From Phycisphaeraceae bacterium (GTDB taxonomy: Bacteria > Planctomycetota > Phycisphaerae > Phycisphaerales > UBA1924), in assembly GCA_020639195.1 (NCBI GenBank), contig JACKHB010000005.1, forward strand, positions 310,001 through 374,000: DNA of 64,000 nucleotides, given 5' to 3'. Shown here piece after piece: positions 1 through 9,248 of this stretch; position 1 is the first letter of the stretch; each line of letters begins with the position of its first letter. Below the pieces are notes generated by a model that worked only from the letters and a program-made list of their open reading frames with translations, was not told where the DNA came from and made no database searches. The position numbers were made by a program, and so were the translations under genes.

Positions 1-634
1 TGGACACCGTGAAGGCCGAGTCGGACTCGAGCACGATGCCCGCGTCGCTCACGGTGGCCGTGACGCTGACTCCGGTCGCGGCGTTGATGGCGTTGAGCAC
101 GTCGCTGACGGTGACGGCCTTGGTCAGGTCTATTGTGGCCGACGCGGTGCCCTGCGTGATGACGACCTTGCCTCGAGAGACGCCGTCGCCGCCGTTGAGT
201 TCGGCAAGCTCCATGTCGCGGTCGAGGCGGGCGTCGGCGGACTCGAAGGTGAGTTGGTCGATGCCGATGCCTGAGATGTCGCTGTCGGCAAAGCCGTCCG
301 TCAGCAGTTGCTGGGAAGTGACGAGCCGATCGACCAGGAACTGATAGGAGCCGATCTGCGCGGTTGAGCTCGCGGTCGCGCTGAGCACGTCGGAATCCGA
401 ACTGGTGGCCGACTTCTGCCTGAAGGTGAAGCCGGTCCGGAAGGCCGACGCGGCGGACTTGAGCGCGTTGAGGCGGGAGTTGATGTCGAGAATCGCGGAT
501 TGCTGGAGCTGCAGCGTGGCGGCCCGCCGCTGCATGAGCAGGCGGGGGCGCGCTTCCACGGCGAGCAACTGCTCGATGATCGACTGGGTGTCGATGCCGC
601 TGAACAGACCGGTCCCGGTCGAGATGCCGCTCAT
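1..634 (-). CDS. fliD: Flagellar hook-associated protein 2 (filament cap), N-terminal part
   Basis: FliD caps the growing flagellar filament and helps flagellin fold at the tip. The gene starts at the ATG ending at 634, behind an AAGGA about 8 nt upstream, and runs off the left edge of the window, so only about 211 N-terminal residues are visible. The N-terminus reads MSGISTGTGLFSGIDTQSII, followed by EQLLAVEARP; this Gly/Ser-rich start and the EQL..E..P motif are typical of FliD. An Arg/Gln-rich helical stretch with ILDINSRLNALKSAA follows, as in the coiled-coil D0 region. No other flagellar gene is in view. The family assignment is from recognised motifs; the C-terminal half cannot be judged. 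Confidence 0.88.
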   Translation of the reverse strand, partial: MSGISTGTGLFSGIDTQSIIEQLLAVEARPRLLMQRRAATLQLQQSAILDINSRLNALKSAASAFRTGFTFRQKSATSSDSDVLSATASSTAQIGSYQFLVDRLVTSQQLLTDGFADSDISGIGIDQLTFESADARLDRDMELAELNGGDGVSRGKVVITQGTASATIDLTKAVTVSDVLNAINAATGVSVTATVSDAGIVLESDSAFTVS

Positions 635-654
635 CGGTTGGTCCTTGGCTGCCG

Positions 655-873
655 TCAGGTGAGGGCCGGCAGGGCGTCTGGAGGCGCCCCGTCGGCCGGA
701 GGATCGAATGAGCACGGTCGGAATTGAGGGATGTCCTGTCCCGTGCGGCGGAGGTGGAGCGCATCGATGGCCCAATGCTCGGCCACGCGGGCGCACAGCC
801 GTCGCGCGTCCTGCCCCTGAGGGGAAGCCTCGAGCGCTGACAAGACCGAGAGTTGGTGCCGCGGAGTCTTCAT
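655..873 (-). CDS. Small hypothetical protein upstream of fliD
   Basis: This is an unrecognised 72-residue open frame ending 20 nt before fliD on the same strand. It starts MKTPRHQLSVLSAL, has a short helical Arg-rich middle (RRLCARVAEHWAIDALHLRR) and a Pro-rich end. The frame stays open further upstream, but that extension is low-complexity and reads like non-coding GC-rich sequence, so I chose the internal ATG. Its position suggests co-transcription with fliD. I see no domain, signal or membrane segment, and it could be a spurious frame. Confidence 0.35.
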   Translation of the reverse strand: MKTPRHQLSVLSALEASPQGQDARRLCARVAEHWAIDALHLRRTGQDIPQFRPCSFDPPADGAPPDALPALT

Positions 874-1067
874 GAGTTCGGGGTCCGTCACCTGAGGATC
901 GGTCCGCCACGTGGGCTGGCTGCAATGCAACCCCCCGATGGAGCGTGCGCACGGTGACGGGAGGCCGATCGGCAGAATCGGTCGTGGGCGGCTGGGGCAC
1001 GCGCGGAGGATGCGCGTTGTTGGCAAGGGGCCCAAGCCGTGCATCAGACGGCCCGATACGATCGGCC

Positions 1068-1730
1068 ATGGCGCGACCGAACCGAACGACCCTCGGCGTG
1101 GCCGCTCTGAGCGCGGCGGCGATGGGCACCTGCATCTGGGGGCTGTTGTCGGCGGGGGTTATCGGAACCCCGAACGTGGGGGCCATCGGCTTTGAGTTTG
1201 TGATCGCGATCAGCGCGGTTGTCGGGCTGTTCTACGGGCTCGGAAGACTGGGGCCCGATGGAGGGCTGACGCCGGCGTTGATTGCGATGTCGCTCGTGGT
1301 TGCGGGTGGGCTGGCGTTTGTCTCGCTGGGCAAGTCGCCGAGCGCGACGGTCACGCAGCCGCTGTTTCTGTTGCGATTCGGGCTCGCCGGATTGCTGGTT
1401 GCGTCCTCGGTGGTCCTGGCGCTGGGTGAGCGAAGAGAGTGCTGGACGATGCTCTCTCGCGGTGCGGCGCTTCTTGCGGGGGCCGGCCTGTTGGGCGCCG
1501 GCGCGTGGAAGTTGCAACAGGCCACGGCGGGGGAGGTCCGCGCGGTGCACCTGGCCGGGCTGATCGGCGCGATCCTGCTGGCCATCGTTGTGTGTGCGAT
1601 GGCGTGCGTGGGAGCCCACCTGATCGTCCGGGCGTTCGAACGGGCCATCGAGTTGCGGGAAGACTCCGCGGCCGGAGCAAAACCCGGCGGTTCCGGCTCC
1701 GAACAAGGCGTGCGGAATGCCGCTGGCTGA
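1068..1730 (+). CDS. Polytopic membrane protein of unknown function
   Basis: The protein has 220 residues with about five or six hydrophobic segments (for example GVAALSAAAMGTCIWGLLSA near the N-terminus and LAGLIGAILLAIVVCAMACV near 170-190) and a short charged cytoplasmic tail ending GSEQGVRNAAG. I recognise no family. The ATG at 1068 is preferred over longer upstream frames because TACGAT lies at 1057-1062, five bases before it, which would make the message leaderless, and because upstream residues look non-coding. The 3' end overlaps the next gene by 14 nt, so the two are probably translationally coupled. Confidence 0.7.
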   Translation: MARPNRTTLGVAALSAAAMGTCIWGLLSAGVIGTPNVGAIGFEFVIAISAVVGLFYGLGRLGPDGGLTPALIAMSLVVAGGLAFVSLGKSPSATVTQPLFLLRFGLAGLLVASSVVLALGERRECWTMLSRGAALLAGAGLLGAGAWKLQQATAGEVRAVHLAGLIGAILLAIVVCAMACVGAHLIVRAFERAIELREDSAAGAKPGGSGSEQGVRNAAG

Positions 1731-2388
1731 CTCTTTGGTGCTGCTGGGGATTGGGCTGGCTTGCGGAGTGATTCTGCTTGGCGGGTTCTTGCTGTGGCTC
1801 CGTCGGCGCGGCAGGAACGCGCCCGCAAAGACCGAGATTCACGTCATTGCGGAGCGGGTGCGGGCGGTGGGCAGACTGGTTGCGCTGGAGGTGTCGGCAA
1901 AGGAGATCGCCACGGTCAAGAAGGGCTGGTCGTGGCTTCCGCCGCTGTTGCTCAGCCAGGCCAGGCTGGCGATGATCTTCCAGTTTGAGAAGCAGTACTG
2001 GGTGGACCTCACTCGCCTCGGGGAGGAGCGGGTCCGCGAGATCGAGCCTGGGGCGTACCGGCTCACCCTGCCGGAGATCGAGGGATCGCTGCGGCTGACG
2101 GACGTGTCACCGTATGACATCCAAGACGGGAGAATCCTGGGTCTGCTGGATGTGATCCAGATGAACGCGGCCACCCAGAAGAACCTGATGGAGCGGGCGC
2201 AGGAGCAGGCGGGGAAGCTGTTCGAGGTGAATGACGCGAAGTACCTGGCCGAGGCGCGGCGGTGCGTCGAGCGTCAGCTCAAGAACCTGTTGGCGCTCTT
2301 CGGCATTCAGGTGGAGATCGTCTGGGGGGATGCCGCCGCGTCGCGGCCGGATGGCTCGAGCCTGGAGGCCGTGGGTTCGGCAAGCTGA
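1717..2388 (+). CDS. DUF4230 domain membrane-anchored protein
   Basis: The protein has 223 residues with an N-terminal membrane anchor at about residues 5-28 (SLVLLGIGLACGVILLGGFL) followed by basic residues. Residues about 40-205 look like a DUF4230 domain: a region around LVALEVSAKEIATVKKGW, then LAMIFQFEKQYWVDLTRL, where this family typically has a hydrophobic strand followed by a Gly/Lys-rich turn and DL, and a C-terminal helical LKNLLALFGIQVEIVW. DUF4230 proteins are poorly characterised and often membrane-tethered. The start overlaps the preceding membrane-protein gene by 14 nt, so they form a two-gene unit. The function is unknown. Confidence 0.72.
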   Translation: MPLADSLVLLGIGLACGVILLGGFLLWLRRRGRNAPAKTEIHVIAERVRAVGRLVALEVSAKEIATVKKGWSWLPPLLLSQARLAMIFQFEKQYWVDLTRLGEERVREIEPGAYRLTLPEIEGSLRLTDVSPYDIQDGRILGLLDVIQMNAATQKNLMERAQEQAGKLFEVNDAKYLAEARRCVERQLKNLLALFGIQVEIVWGDAAASRPDGSSLEAVGSAS

Positions 2389-2394
2389 GCAAGA

Positions 2395-4281
2395 TCAGTC
2401 CTCGATGGAGCGCCGGATCAGGGACACGGCGTCGGCGCCGTCTGGAGTGATGCGGATCACATTGGCGGAGTCGCCGAGCCACCGGATCAGGAATTCGGTC
2501 GATGGCAGACTGGCGAACCAGTCCGGCCTGTAGTCCTCGGGCGTGCGTTCCAGGCTGGTCCGGAGTCCGTCGAGATAGCTGCGCATGTTCACGTAGGCGA
2601 TCACTGGCGCGCGCGAATCCAGCCCCTCCATGGCGCGGGCGAAGCCGTCGTTGGCGGGTTGGCCGACGACGGGCGCGGGATTGGCCGCGATACGAAGGAC
2701 ATCCTCGACGTGGGACGTGGGGCCCACGATGGCCCAGCCGTGACCGATGCCGATCGCGACGGGGAGCATGCTCTGGTCGCCGGGCGCGAAGATCTGGCCA
2801 CCAACGAATTCCCGGGCGGTGAGGCCCATCTGGGTGCCGAACGCGCCGAGCAGGTTCGAGAGTGGGACGGGGTCGGACACTCGTGCGGCGTAGCAGGTCT
2901 GGGAGGCGGGCGCCCACCATTCTTCTGGATCGAGGTCGGCGGCCTTGATCGGCATGCTCCACACATGGAGGTCGCCGACGAACGAGTCGAGGATTGGGCG
3001 CGCGACGAAGACGAACTGGTTGAACTGTGCTCTGGCCTGGTCTCTGATTTCCTCTGGCAGTGAATCGACCGCATCGCGGGCGATGTCGATGAGTCGCCTT
3101 GGATCGATCCGGATCCGGGTGATGTCGGAGGCGCTCTGGGGAATGAACGACGGCGGGGAGTATGGCTCGGCAGACGGGGTGAACACGGAGAGCAGGCCGT
3201 CGGATGCGGGAAGGTGCAGGTGCATGCGGGTCTCGAGCAGGCCGCCGGGGGCGTCGATCTGGGCGGTGACGCCCAGCGACTGCATCGCGTCGAGACCCAG
3301 CGCGCTGAGCACCTCTGAGGAGACGCCACCGAACCAGCCGACGAAGGCGTCGGGATCCGCGGCCGCCGACGCGGCGGACATCTCGTGCATCGCGGCGAGG
3401 TTGAGGACGACGCGGATGTGCGGTGATTCGTGGGTGTTCTTCAGCGCGTTTCGGAACGCGGGCTGATCGGCGAGCGACTCCCCGGTTCGCGGGCCGAGCA
3501 GTGCATCGGCGAGGGCCTCGGCGCTGCTGGCGACCGTGATGACGTCGCCGGATCTGGCATAGGCCAGTGCGGGAAACGACGCGAGCGCGGCGCTCAGCGC
3601 ATCGGGATCGTCCTCGACTTCAGGGCTGTTAGCGCTGTACCACTCCCAGAGGGCATCCCATTGCTCGTCCGTCTCGGCCGCGAGCATGCGCTGCTCGTAC
3701 TCGTCCTCGAACGCCTTGTTCGCGGCGCGGCGTCGTTCAAACACAATCGAGGAGACGACGTGGATGCGCACGTCGTTGACGGGATCGGCGCGTTCGAGGG
3801 AGAGGATCTTGCGGTCGAGGCCCTCATCGACGATGGCATCGATGGCGTCCTCGACGGCGTCGGCGTATTCGCCGAAGTCCGCGCTGACTACGAAGGCGGG
3901 CGGGGGGAGGTCGCTGCCGGCTTCCATGGCCCGGGCGGCGGCCTCGGGGTCCAGGGGCGAGATGATCGCCATCGAGGCGGGGCCGGTGGGCCAGTGCAGG
4001 TCGTCCAGTTCGAGATGGACCTGTGCGAGCGCATCGCGCAGGCTCCACCCCTGGGACGAGTCGGCGAACGCCCTGAAGAGCGCGTCCACCTCTTCGCTCT
4101 CGAGCAGTGGGAGGATGTCCGCTCGCGCCAGAGCCTCGCCAACGGCACGAGCGCTCGGGATCTCGGCGTAGAAGATCGTCCGAGCGGGCACCCGTGCGGC
4201 GAGGTCGGCGGACTGCGCGCCGGCCGGAAGGGTGAGCGCGGCGGTGGCGATTACGCACGCGGCGCGGCAGAGGCGGGGCAT
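2395..4281 (-). CDS. Exported DUF3352-like protein
   Basis: The protein has 628 residues with a Sec signal peptide (MPRLCRAACVIATAALTLPA, cleavage near GAQSA). The start ATG has AAAGGAACC about 6 nt upstream. After the signal, VPARTIFYAEIPSARAVGEA resembles the opening of DUF3352 proteins, where a periplasmic/extracellular domain starts with an aliphatic strand after 'P..t..y'. The remainder is mixed alpha/beta with many acidic stretches and a repeated two-lobed pattern (FGEYADAVEDAIDAIVDEG, later TSHVEDVLRIAANP), and no transmembrane helix after the signal. Such proteins are common in planctomycetes and have no assigned function. It ends 7 nt from the convergent DUF4230 gene. Confidence 0.7.
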   Translation of the reverse strand: MPRLCRAACVIATAALTLPAGAQSADLAARVPARTIFYAEIPSARAVGEALARADILPLLESEEVDALFRAFADSSQGWSLRDALAQVHLELDDLHWPTGPASMAIISPLDPEAAARAMEAGSDLPPPAFVVSADFGEYADAVEDAIDAIVDEGLDRKILSLERADPVNDVRIHVVSSIVFERRRAANKAFEDEYEQRMLAAETDEQWDALWEWYSANSPEVEDDPDALSAALASFPALAYARSGDVITVASSAEALADALLGPRTGESLADQPAFRNALKNTHESPHIRVVLNLAAMHEMSAASAAADPDAFVGWFGGVSSEVLSALGLDAMQSLGVTAQIDAPGGLLETRMHLHLPASDGLLSVFTPSAEPYSPPSFIPQSASDITRIRIDPRRLIDIARDAVDSLPEEIRDQARAQFNQFVFVARPILDSFVGDLHVWSMPIKAADLDPEEWWAPASQTCYAARVSDPVPLSNLLGAFGTQMGLTAREFVGGQIFAPGDQSMLPVAIGIGHGWAIVGPTSHVEDVLRIAANPAPVVGQPANDGFARAMEGLDSRAPVIAYVNMRSYLDGLRTSLERTPEDYRPDWFASLPSTEFLIRWLGDSANVIRITPDGADAVSLIRRSIED

Positions 4282-4304
4282 GTGCGGTTCCTTTCGTGGC
4301 GAGA

Positions 4305-5285
4305 TCAGGAGCGCCCCGAGTCGTCGTCGAGCTGCGGTGGGGGCTCAAAGCGGCTGCGCTGCGGGCCGGGCTGGTAGTCGTAGCCGGAGTTTGGGTTCTC
4401 GCGGTCGTACGCGAACGCCTCGCGGTTGTTGATGAAGTCCCGGACGTATCGCGCGGGAATGGCGAAGTTCAGGCCTTCGCCGAACGGGATGCCCATGTTG
4501 GTGACGCCGATCACCTCGCCGCGATCGTTGAAGAGCGGGCCGCCGGAATTTCCCGGGTTGATCTGCGTGTCGGTCTGGATGTAGGTGAGTCCTTCGAAGT
4601 TGCGTTGCGTCGTGGAGATGACGCCCCGGCTGAGCGTTCTCTCCAGCCCGAGGGGGTTCCCGATGGCGAAGACGCCTTGGCCGGCGGCGAGGCTATCGCT
4701 GGACTGGATATAGACTGCCTCGAAGGGGTGGCCGTCGGGGTGGGTCAGCTTGATCAGGGCGAGATCGACGTGGTTGTTGACGGCGATCAGCCTGACGTCC
4801 TCGATCAGGAGCCTGCGGATCTCGTGCTCGGTCTGCTCCCAGACGGTGCAGCGAATCTTGGTCTCGCCCTGAACAACGTGGGCATTGGTGATGGCGTACC
4901 CGTCGGGATTCACGATGAATCCCGAGCCCAATCCGGACGGCGTGGAGACCTTAATGACGGCCTCGCCGTACGTTCGCGCGAGTTCCTTGGGGGCACGCTC
5001 GGGCAGATCAGAAGAGGTCGTGTACAGGGAGTCGCCAGGACCCGTGGTGGCGACGCGCGCTTGTTCTGCGCGAACGCGCGACAGCACGACCGACTTGGGG
5101 ACCTCAACCAGGGTGAAGCCGAGATCGATCCAGAGTGTCTCGCTGGTCTCCTTGACGACCGGGCCGGAGATGACGCGGCCGTCCGCCATGGTGAGGGTGT
5201 CGGCACCGGACGCTTGCCCGCAGCCGCAGGCGGCCGCGGCGACGAGCGCGATCAATCGGTGTCCATGAGAAGGCCGCTGGTTCAC
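4305..5285 (-). CDS. Secreted trypsin-like serine protease (HtrA/DegP-type catalytic domain, no PDZ)
   Basis: This is an S1C-like protease of 326 residues using a GTG start at 5285 with AAGGAG six bases upstream; a TTG at 5318 is possible but has no ribosome site. The hydrophobic N-terminus (LIALVAAAACGCG) could be a signal peptide or lipobox. A small beta domain (DTLTMADGRVISGPVVKETS) precedes the catalytic domain. The triad is complete: His in AITNAHVVQGE, Asp in NNHVDLALIKL and Ser in INPGNSGGPLFNDRG. The protein ends soon after the catalytic domain in an acidic tail, so the PDZ domains of DegP are absent. It probably acts in envelope protein quality control or processing; the substrate is unknown. 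Confidence 0.88.
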   Translation of the reverse strand: MNQRPSHGHRLIALVAAAACGCGQASGADTLTMADGRVISGPVVKETSETLWIDLGFTLVEVPKSVVLSRVRAEQARVATTGPGDSLYTTSSDLPERAPKELARTYGEAVIKVSTPSGLGSGFIVNPDGYAITNAHVVQGETKIRCTVWEQTEHEIRRLLIEDVRLIAVNNHVDLALIKLTHPDGHPFEAVYIQSSDSLAAGQGVFAIGNPLGLERTLSRGVISTTQRNFEGLTYIQTDTQINPGNSGGPLFNDRGEVIGVTNMGIPFGEGLNFAIPARYVRDFINNREAFAYDRENPNSGYDYQPGPQRSRFEPPPQLDDDSGRS

Positions 5286-5414
5286 GGGGCGCTCCTTGCT
5301 CGGCGTCGGGGTCGCCAAGTCCGCCCACGGCTGGCCCCGGTTCGATAGAGTCTACCGGCCCGGTGGGCGTGCAAACCACGGGAATCTGGTGGGGCGGACA
5401 GGGAGGCTCGACGT

Positions 5415-7751
5415 ATGAGAAGCGGTCGCCGAGCGGCGGTGGCGGGGTTGGCGGCGGGCGCGGCGTTGGCGGCCGGGAGCGCTGGGCAGGTGCCCCCGCT
5501 GTCGGAGTATTTCGGGTTCGACCCGCCCCGGATCATCGTGGTGGATGATGGGTGCGGGCCGAGCGCGGTGTTTGACATGAATGCCGACCGGCGTCCGGAT
5601 GTCGTTGTCGTGAACAACCGCAAGAGCCGGCTGGAGATTCACTCGCTGCGTGCGAAGGAACGCACGCTCGAAGAGGCCGAGCGCACCTTTGAGGTGAATG
5701 AGATTGCGCCGAGTCCGTGGTACGACCGGGTTGATGTCGTCGTGCGCGATCGAATCGGAGCCCTCGCGCCGATTGACGTCGATTCCGACGGGCTTGGGGA
5801 CCTGGTCTACGTGAGCGGGGCGCCCGAAGGGGTCGTGATGCTGCGCCAGGTTGAGCCTGGGCAGTTTCGGGAGGTGTCGCGCCGGCCGCTGTCCGGCATC
5901 GCGGCGAAGTCGGAAGCGCTCGCCATCGGCGATGTGATGGGAGACGGAAGGCCCGAGATCCTGGCGATCGTCGGGGGAGCGGCGCATGCGATGACGCTCT
6001 CGTCGGACGGATCGATCGGGCTGGCGCGGCGCATCGGCGTGCCGGCAGACCTGAGGTCGGTGTTCGCGGCCGATCTGAATGGAGATGGGAGGCTGGACGT
6101 GCTGGCGTCGTCGGGGGCAGTGGTTTCGCCGCTTCGGGCGTGGCTGCAGGAGCCCGGCCCGGACGGCGTGCCGATGCTCGCGCGGGAGCTTCGATTCGAC
6201 GTGCCGAGCCTGCAGGACGCCGGACCGGTCCGGCTGCCGGGGTCGCGTGCGACGTGCATCGCGACGCTGGAGACCGCGACCCGACGGCTGGTGTTGTCGA
6301 GACTTGGCACGGGCGACCTGGATGAGCGCGAGGCGACGGTGCTGGCTGAGCTGATCTCGTTTCCCGACGACGCCCAGCGAGAGCGCTCGTGTGTGACGGC
6401 CGATCTGAATCGAGACGGGCTGCCGGACCTGGTCACGACCGACCAGAAAGGCAACGCCGTGGCGGTGCACTGGCAGCGGCCCGGTGTGGGCCTTACGCCC
6501 GCGCAGACGTTTGCGGCGTTTAAGCGGCCCGCGTCGGTGGCGGTGGGACGGTGGAGTCGCGGCTCCGAGCCCGCGGTGTTCGTGCTTTCGGAGGAAGAGA
6601 AGGCCGTGGGCGTGGCGTGGTTTGACGACGCGACCGGGACGCTGTCGTTTCCTGAGCCGCTCTCGTTGGCGACAGGCGGCGCGGCGCCGGTGACGATGCG
6701 ATGCCTTGAACTGGACGATCGTCCGACGCTGGCGGTGGTGGTCAAGCAAAGGCGAGATCTCGCGCTCGAGTTGCACTCGATTGATCCGGCCACCGGCGAG
6801 GCGATGGAGACCACGATCGTTGAGCTGAAGGACCTGATCCGCCCTCCCGCGGCGATCCGGGTGATCGATGCCGATCGCGACGGACTGACGGATCTGCTGC
6901 TGCTGACTCCCGGCGAGCCCATGGTGATGGTGCACGGGGAGGCGACGGCGGAGGGCTCGCGACCCTCGAGGATCATCAACAAGGACGCGATGAAACAGTT
7001 CGGGCTGGTGCAGGCGGCTGGACCGGTCAACACGCTGCTCATGGATGTCAACGGCGACGGGGCCGATGAGTTGCTCATCGCGGACGAGAACTTCGTGCGC
7101 GCGGTGGAGTATCACGCGGAGCGCGGCTGGCGAGTCGTCGAGCAGTACAACCTGCCCGATCCGCAGACGCGGCTGGTGGGGATGGCGTCTCTGGGCGGCA
7201 TCGAGGGCGCGCTGGTGGTTTCCGACGGCGCGAGCGGGCGTCTGCTCGTGCTCGATCGCACGAATTCGGGCTGGTCGCTGGGCAGGAGCCTGCGGCTGGT
7301 CGGATTCGCTCCCGGAGCCATCGAGGCGGGCGCGTTCCTGGGATCGACCGAGACTGGCGTGTTGGCGCTGGGAGAGGCCGGCTTCGCGGCGGTGCGCCTG
7401 CGCGGCCACGCGATCACTCTGGACGAACTGGCGGTCTACCGGCCCGACGCCGAGGACCGACTGGAGCACGAGTTGGCCTCTGGTGATCTCAACGGCGATG
7501 GATACACGGACCTGGTGACGCTCGACGCGCGGTCGCAGATGTGCGCGGTGCTCACGGTGTCGAAGTCGGAGCGCGTGCTGCCCGCGACGGAGTTCAAGGT
7601 GTTCGAATCGCGCCTGTTCGAGCGGGGCGACGCCCGGGAGTTTGAGCCGTCGGCCGCGATGATCGTCGATTGCACGGGCGATGATCGAGACGATCTGTTG
7701 CTGGTCGTGCACGACCGGCTGATCGTGTATCCGCAGGCGACCGGCCGGTAG
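5415..7751 (+). CDS. Exported VCBS/FG-GAP repeat protein
   Basis: The protein has 778 residues. An N-terminal signal peptide (RRAAVAGLAAGAALAAGSAG) is followed by repeated beta-propeller blades. I count about nine Asp-rich, Ca2+-binding-like loops, including DMNADRRPDVVVV, DVDSDGLGDLVYV, DLNGDGRLDVLAS, DLNRDGLPDLVTT, DADRDGLTDLLLL, DVNGDGADELLIA and DLNGDGYTDLVTL. This is the pattern of FG-GAP/VCBS proteins, usually extracellular and involved in adhesion or binding. The start has GGGAGG about 9 nt upstream. A bidirectional TAGAGTCTA lies at 5346-5354 between this gene and the divergent protease, giving a -10-like TANNNT on each strand. The ligand is unknown. Confidence 0.85.
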   Translation: MRSGRRAAVAGLAAGAALAAGSAGQVPPLSEYFGFDPPRIIVVDDGCGPSAVFDMNADRRPDVVVVNNRKSRLEIHSLRAKERTLEEAERTFEVNEIAPSPWYDRVDVVVRDRIGALAPIDVDSDGLGDLVYVSGAPEGVVMLRQVEPGQFREVSRRPLSGIAAKSEALAIGDVMGDGRPEILAIVGGAAHAMTLSSDGSIGLARRIGVPADLRSVFAADLNGDGRLDVLASSGAVVSPLRAWLQEPGPDGVPMLARELRFDVPSLQDAGPVRLPGSRATCIATLETATRRLVLSRLGTGDLDEREATVLAELISFPDDAQRERSCVTADLNRDGLPDLVTTDQKGNAVAVHWQRPGVGLTPAQTFAAFKRPASVAVGRWSRGSEPAVFVLSEEEKAVGVAWFDDATGTLSFPEPLSLATGGAAPVTMRCLELDDRPTLAVVVKQRRDLALELHSIDPATGEAMETTIVELKDLIRPPAAIRVIDADRDGLTDLLLLTPGEPMVMVHGEATAEGSRPSRIINKDAMKQFGLVQAAGPVNTLLMDVNGDGADELLIADENFVRAVEYHAERGWRVVEQYNLPDPQTRLVGMASLGGIEGALVVSDGASGRLLVLDRTNSGWSLGRSLRLVGFAPGAIEAGAFLGSTETGVLALGEAGFAAVRLRGHAITLDELAVYRPDAEDRLEHELASGDLNGDGYTDLVTLDARSQMCAVLTVSKSERVLPATEFKVFESRLFERGDAREFEPSAAMIVDCTGDDRDDLLLVVHDRLIVYPQATGR

Positions 7752-7940
7752 GAACGGCCCACGGGGGAGACGCCCTCGCCGGCGATCCGCTCGACTCCGG
7801 AGAGCCGGGTCGGGCGACAGACATGAGACTGCCTGCGCGCCCGCGTGATCGAGACAGCACAGGGTCGTCGAGCAAGGCCGACAGAGCCCCCGAGGGGTTC
7901 CGCGAGGCGATTTGGCGCCAAGATGATCCGGACTGCAAGT

Positions 7941-9248
7941 TCAAATGCTCAGCGTGGTCTCAATCCACAGGCGGAATGTGTCGGGTTGGCCGTTGTGTCC
8001 GTCGAAGAAGGCCGCCTTGAAGAGAGCGGACCAGTTCGGGTTGAACTTCTTTCCGACCACGGCGTCGAGTTCGTATCCGAGATCGACTTCGCCGGTGTCG
8101 GACCAGAACTGGTGCCACGTGAGAGCGGGCGTGAGGCCGAGGGGGGCCTCGGCAGATACCGTGAAATAGAGATCATGAAGTCCGAAAGCAGGCGTCGTGA
8201 GGAACTGGTCGGCGAAGCCCTGGAAGGCGTGGTTCGTCCCCAGAGGGAACTGGAAGGCGGCGAGCCCGCCGTCGGAGCCGAGCCACTGATAGCCAATGGC
8301 GACAGCGCCCAGGCCGCGCTTGGCGAGCTTCGTTTGGGCGCCGAAGAACCCGGCGTCGTAGCTGACTGGGTTGGAGCCGTATTCGGTTTGATCTGCGTAG
8401 GTGAGGTCGTACCCGATCGAGAGGTCGTCGTGGCCCATGTCTTTCCCGGGGAGGTCGCCGCTGATCCGGACGCCATAGCTGGCGACCGACGCCGCGGGGG
8501 CGTCGCTCTCGAAGTCCTGGAGGTACGCGAATGGCGTCACGCGCAGCGCGGGGCAGAGCTCATACGAGGCGTTGACGAGGTGAGAGTCCGAATCCCAGTT
8601 CGGCCCATCGGGCCCAAAGACGCGTTGGACCCTCCAGACGTACGCGTAGAAGACGCTCAGACGCTCGATGCCGAGATTGGAACGCACGCTGACGGCGTCG
8701 AGGGTCTGTTCGAACTGGCGCCATCCGACGTTGCCGATGAACCGCTGATCATCGAGGGCGATGCGCTGGCGGCCGGCGCGCACGTCGAGCGTGACGGCGG
8801 AGTCCCCGAGGCTCGCCGTGTGGTACCGCGCGTAGGCCTGGTTGACCTCGGTGCCGACGGGATCGGAGATCACGGTGCGGGTGGGATCGCCGTCGCCGGT
8901 CGCGGGCACGAAATAGGCGTCGGAGTCGATGGCCGCGACGTTCTCCATCTCGATCAGGGCGCTCAGGCCTTGAAACGGCTTGGTCTCGTAGCCGAGTCGG
9001 AGACGGTTCGTGACCGCGATCGAAGAGCGGCGTCCGGTGGTGTCGGCGGCCTCGACGCGAAGCCGATCACTCAGGTGCACCTTGCCGCCGAAGAGGGCGT
9101 CGAAGATCGTCCGCGGGGTCGTCGCCGGGTCGGAGAGGTATCCGAACGGGAGCGGGGGCGGCTCGGGGGCCTCTTCGGACTGGGCGAGTGCCGCGGCGGG
9201 CACGGCCAGGAGGATGGAAACGGCGGCTCGGCTGAGACGGTCAGGCAT
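7941..9248 (-). CDS. Outer-membrane beta-barrel (alginate-export/porin-like), last gene of nap operon
   Basis: The protein has 435 residues with a signal peptide (AAVSILLAVPAAALAQ) and an alternating amphipathic strand pattern through to a C-terminal aromatic/hydrophobic strand (FRLWIETTLSI). Motifs such as NRLRLGYETKPFQGLSALIE and AGRQRIALDDQRFIGNVGWR match alginate_exp-type porins, which are 16-18-strand channels for anions and other solutes. The start ATG overlaps the stop of the preceding gene by 8 nt, so it is translationally coupled to the nap genes. I infer a role in nitrate/nitrite passage across the outer membrane, based on this linkage only. Confidence 0.75.
   Translation of the reverse strand: MPDRLSRAAVSILLAVPAAALAQSEEAPEPPPLPFGYLSDPATTPRTIFDALFGGKVHLSDRLRVEAADTTGRRSSIAVTNRLRLGYETKPFQGLSALIEMENVAAIDSDAYFVPATGDGDPTRTVISDPVGTEVNQAYARYHTASLGDSAVTLDVRAGRQRIALDDQRFIGNVGWRQFEQTLDAVSVRSNLGIERLSVFYAYVWRVQRVFGPDGPNWDSDSHLVNASYELCPALRVTPFAYLQDFESDAPAASVASYGVRISGDLPGKDMGHDDLSIGYDLTYADQTEYGSNPVSYDAGFFGAQTKLAKRGLGAVAIGYQWLGSDGGLAAFQFPLGTNHAFQGFADQFLTTPAFGLHDLYFTVSAEAPLGLTPALTWHQFWSDTGEVDLGYELDAVVGKKFNPNWSALFKAAFFDGHNGQPDTFRLWIETTLSI

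Noticed and set aside
5352..7712. A 786-codon minus-strand open frame under the VCBS gene
   Set aside because: It is antisense to a clear nine-repeat VCBS protein, is His/Arg-rich and shows no domain. High GC codon bias makes long antisense frames common here.
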